Source: an uncultured Candidatus Saccharibacteria bacterium (GTDB lineage Bacteria > Patescibacteriota > Saccharimonadia > Saccharimonadales > Saccharimonadaceae). Taken from it: a DNA stretch of 42,259 bases. The stretch covers positions 1 through 42,259 of the forward strand of contig CANBEI010000005.1 in assembly GCA_947367565.1 (NCBI GenBank), read 5' to 3'. A program made the position numbers and the translations under genes. Shown here one piece after another: positions 41,795 through 42,259 of this stretch (its first letter is position 1; the number at the start of each line of letters is the position of its first letter). The notes under the pieces were generated by a model. The model did no database searches, was not told the origin of the DNA, and saw nothing but the letters and a program-made list of their open reading frames with translations.

Positions 41795-42190
41795 TTTGCC
41801 ACCCGCCGCCGCGCCCTTAAAGGCGCGGCAACCTGTCGCGCGCCCCAAAAGGGGCGCGCTAAAGAGTAGCCGTATTTCATTCGACCAACCCGACACCATT
41901 TCATACTTCCAACCTCGCGAAACGCAAACTTCTCGGGTGGCTACGCCACGTCCGATCGTTTGCGTATTCCTCCGGTTTTCGCTCCAGCCTTCTCTTTTTC
42001 AGGAAGGCTCTTCTCTCCGCCTCGCGCTCTGTTCCAATGACTTCCCATCTCCCCTCACAAAGCCTACATCCGGACAACTCATTTCATTCTATCGGCACCT
42101 TCACCGGGCGATTTTTGATTTACCCAGGTACCGGGTTTGATTACTTATTCTTCTTGGTAGCAAAGATGAGCGCCTTACGCGCTCATCTTT
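41795..42190 (-). ncRNA. candidate structured RNA
   Basis: No convincing ORF on either strand, but many paired segments on the minus strand, which is purine-rich: GCGCGCCCC-AAAA-GGGGCGCGC (41840-41861), CCGCGCC..GGCGCGG, GTGGC-GTA-GCCAC inside CGCAAAC..GTTTGCG, AGCCTTC..GAAGGCT, and AAAGATGAGCGC..GCGCTCATCTTT (42163-42191). It might be RNase P RNA: GTTGTCCGGAT near 42075 could pair, with one bulged T, with ATACGGCTAC near 41870 (P4-like), and ACAGAG and GCCACCCGAGAA stretches lie in between. The GGAAAGTCC core of that RNA is absent, so the identity is weak. Confidence 0.35.
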
Positions 42191-42194
42191 GTCT

Positions 42195-42259
42195 TAGCCT
42201 AGTCTCCTTCCTCTTTCCTCCATTAGGCACTACCTGGGTAGAGGCAGCGGAGGGGGAAA
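42195..42259 (-). repeat. DGR variable repeat VR3 (3' end, cut by the window edge)
   Basis: The minus strand enters at 42259 with TTTCCCCCTCCGCTGC and continues with the CTCTACCCAGGTAGTGCCTA block found after VR1. Only the last 15 bases of the repeat (42245-42259) are inside the window. The C-terminus of the encoded protein would be the same as VR1 (..CLYPGSA). A 12-bp hairpin (42163-42191) follows within about 55 nt. Confidence 0.8.

Noticed and set aside
41688-42140. Plus-strand frame of 150 codons near the right edge
   Set aside because: Overlaps the nuclease gene start and the structured stretch; composition is irregular, there is no ribosome binding site, and the pyrimidine-rich strand yields long frames by chance.

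Overview
The window looks like chromosomal DNA from a Candidatus Saccharibacteria (TM7, Patescibacteria/CPR) relative. I infer this from the protein families: two DUF5663-like proteins, a reduced FtsA/FtsZ division set, a Clp operon under HrcA-type control, a sortase-type surface protein in an operon of coiled-coil proteins, RNase J with a long basic N-terminus, and a diversity-generating retroelement (DGR) with C-type-lectin (FISUMP-like) variable repeats. UGA is used as a stop (for example at priA), so this is not a UGA-recoded CPR lineage. No rRNA or tRNA gene was recognised.

Layout. Bases 1-34360 are mostly minus-strand housekeeping transcription units: clpC / membrane zincin / clpP (the start of clpP runs off the left edge); rnj; parA-parB; a GT-C glycosyltransferase; a P-type ATPase; rplU; a four-gene surface operon (21814-16370); ileS; and adk, map, ftsA, ftsZ, nrdR and a thioredoxin-like gene; then a winged-helix gene with recJ. 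Between them sit isolated plus-strand genes (3776, 7314, 15343, 26519), each with its own promoter and terminator, which look like lineage-specific cargo. From 34459 onward the plus strand carries priA, def, fmt, a DUF5663 gene and the DGR.

DGR. An Avd-like accessory gene (38632-39609) is translationally coupled to a reverse transcriptase with YVDD and a DGR-type IGNLTSQ motif (39606-40823). A 56-codon ORF follows (40825-40995), then an Asn-codon-rich template repeat (TR, 41035-41219). Three variable repeats are scattered over the window: VR1 at 8599-8789 (minus), VR2 at 23019-23200 (plus), and VR3 entering at the right edge (minus). VR1 and VR2 differ from the TR by whole codons and mostly, but not only, at adenines. 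Neither is attached to a full-length target gene, and both are cut off at nearly the same point upstream of the repeat.

Palindromic elements. A second unusual system is a family of roughly 105-155 bp palindromic elements. Two lie between genes and overlap stop codons (14762-14867, 27191-27304). Two others are in frame inside essential genes (priA at 34891-35045, the fmt N-terminus at 37263-37400), where they encode the same peptide pattern (FSGIS..NG..TKR....NDR...ACP). This resembles the protein-coding palindromic elements known from Rickettsia.

Regulation. Many genes have a TATAAT-like -10 box 6-7 nt before the start codon, so leaderless transcripts seem common. The clpC promoter overlaps a CIRCE operator. 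A purine-rich, highly structured stretch near the right edge (41795-42190) may be a non-coding RNA.
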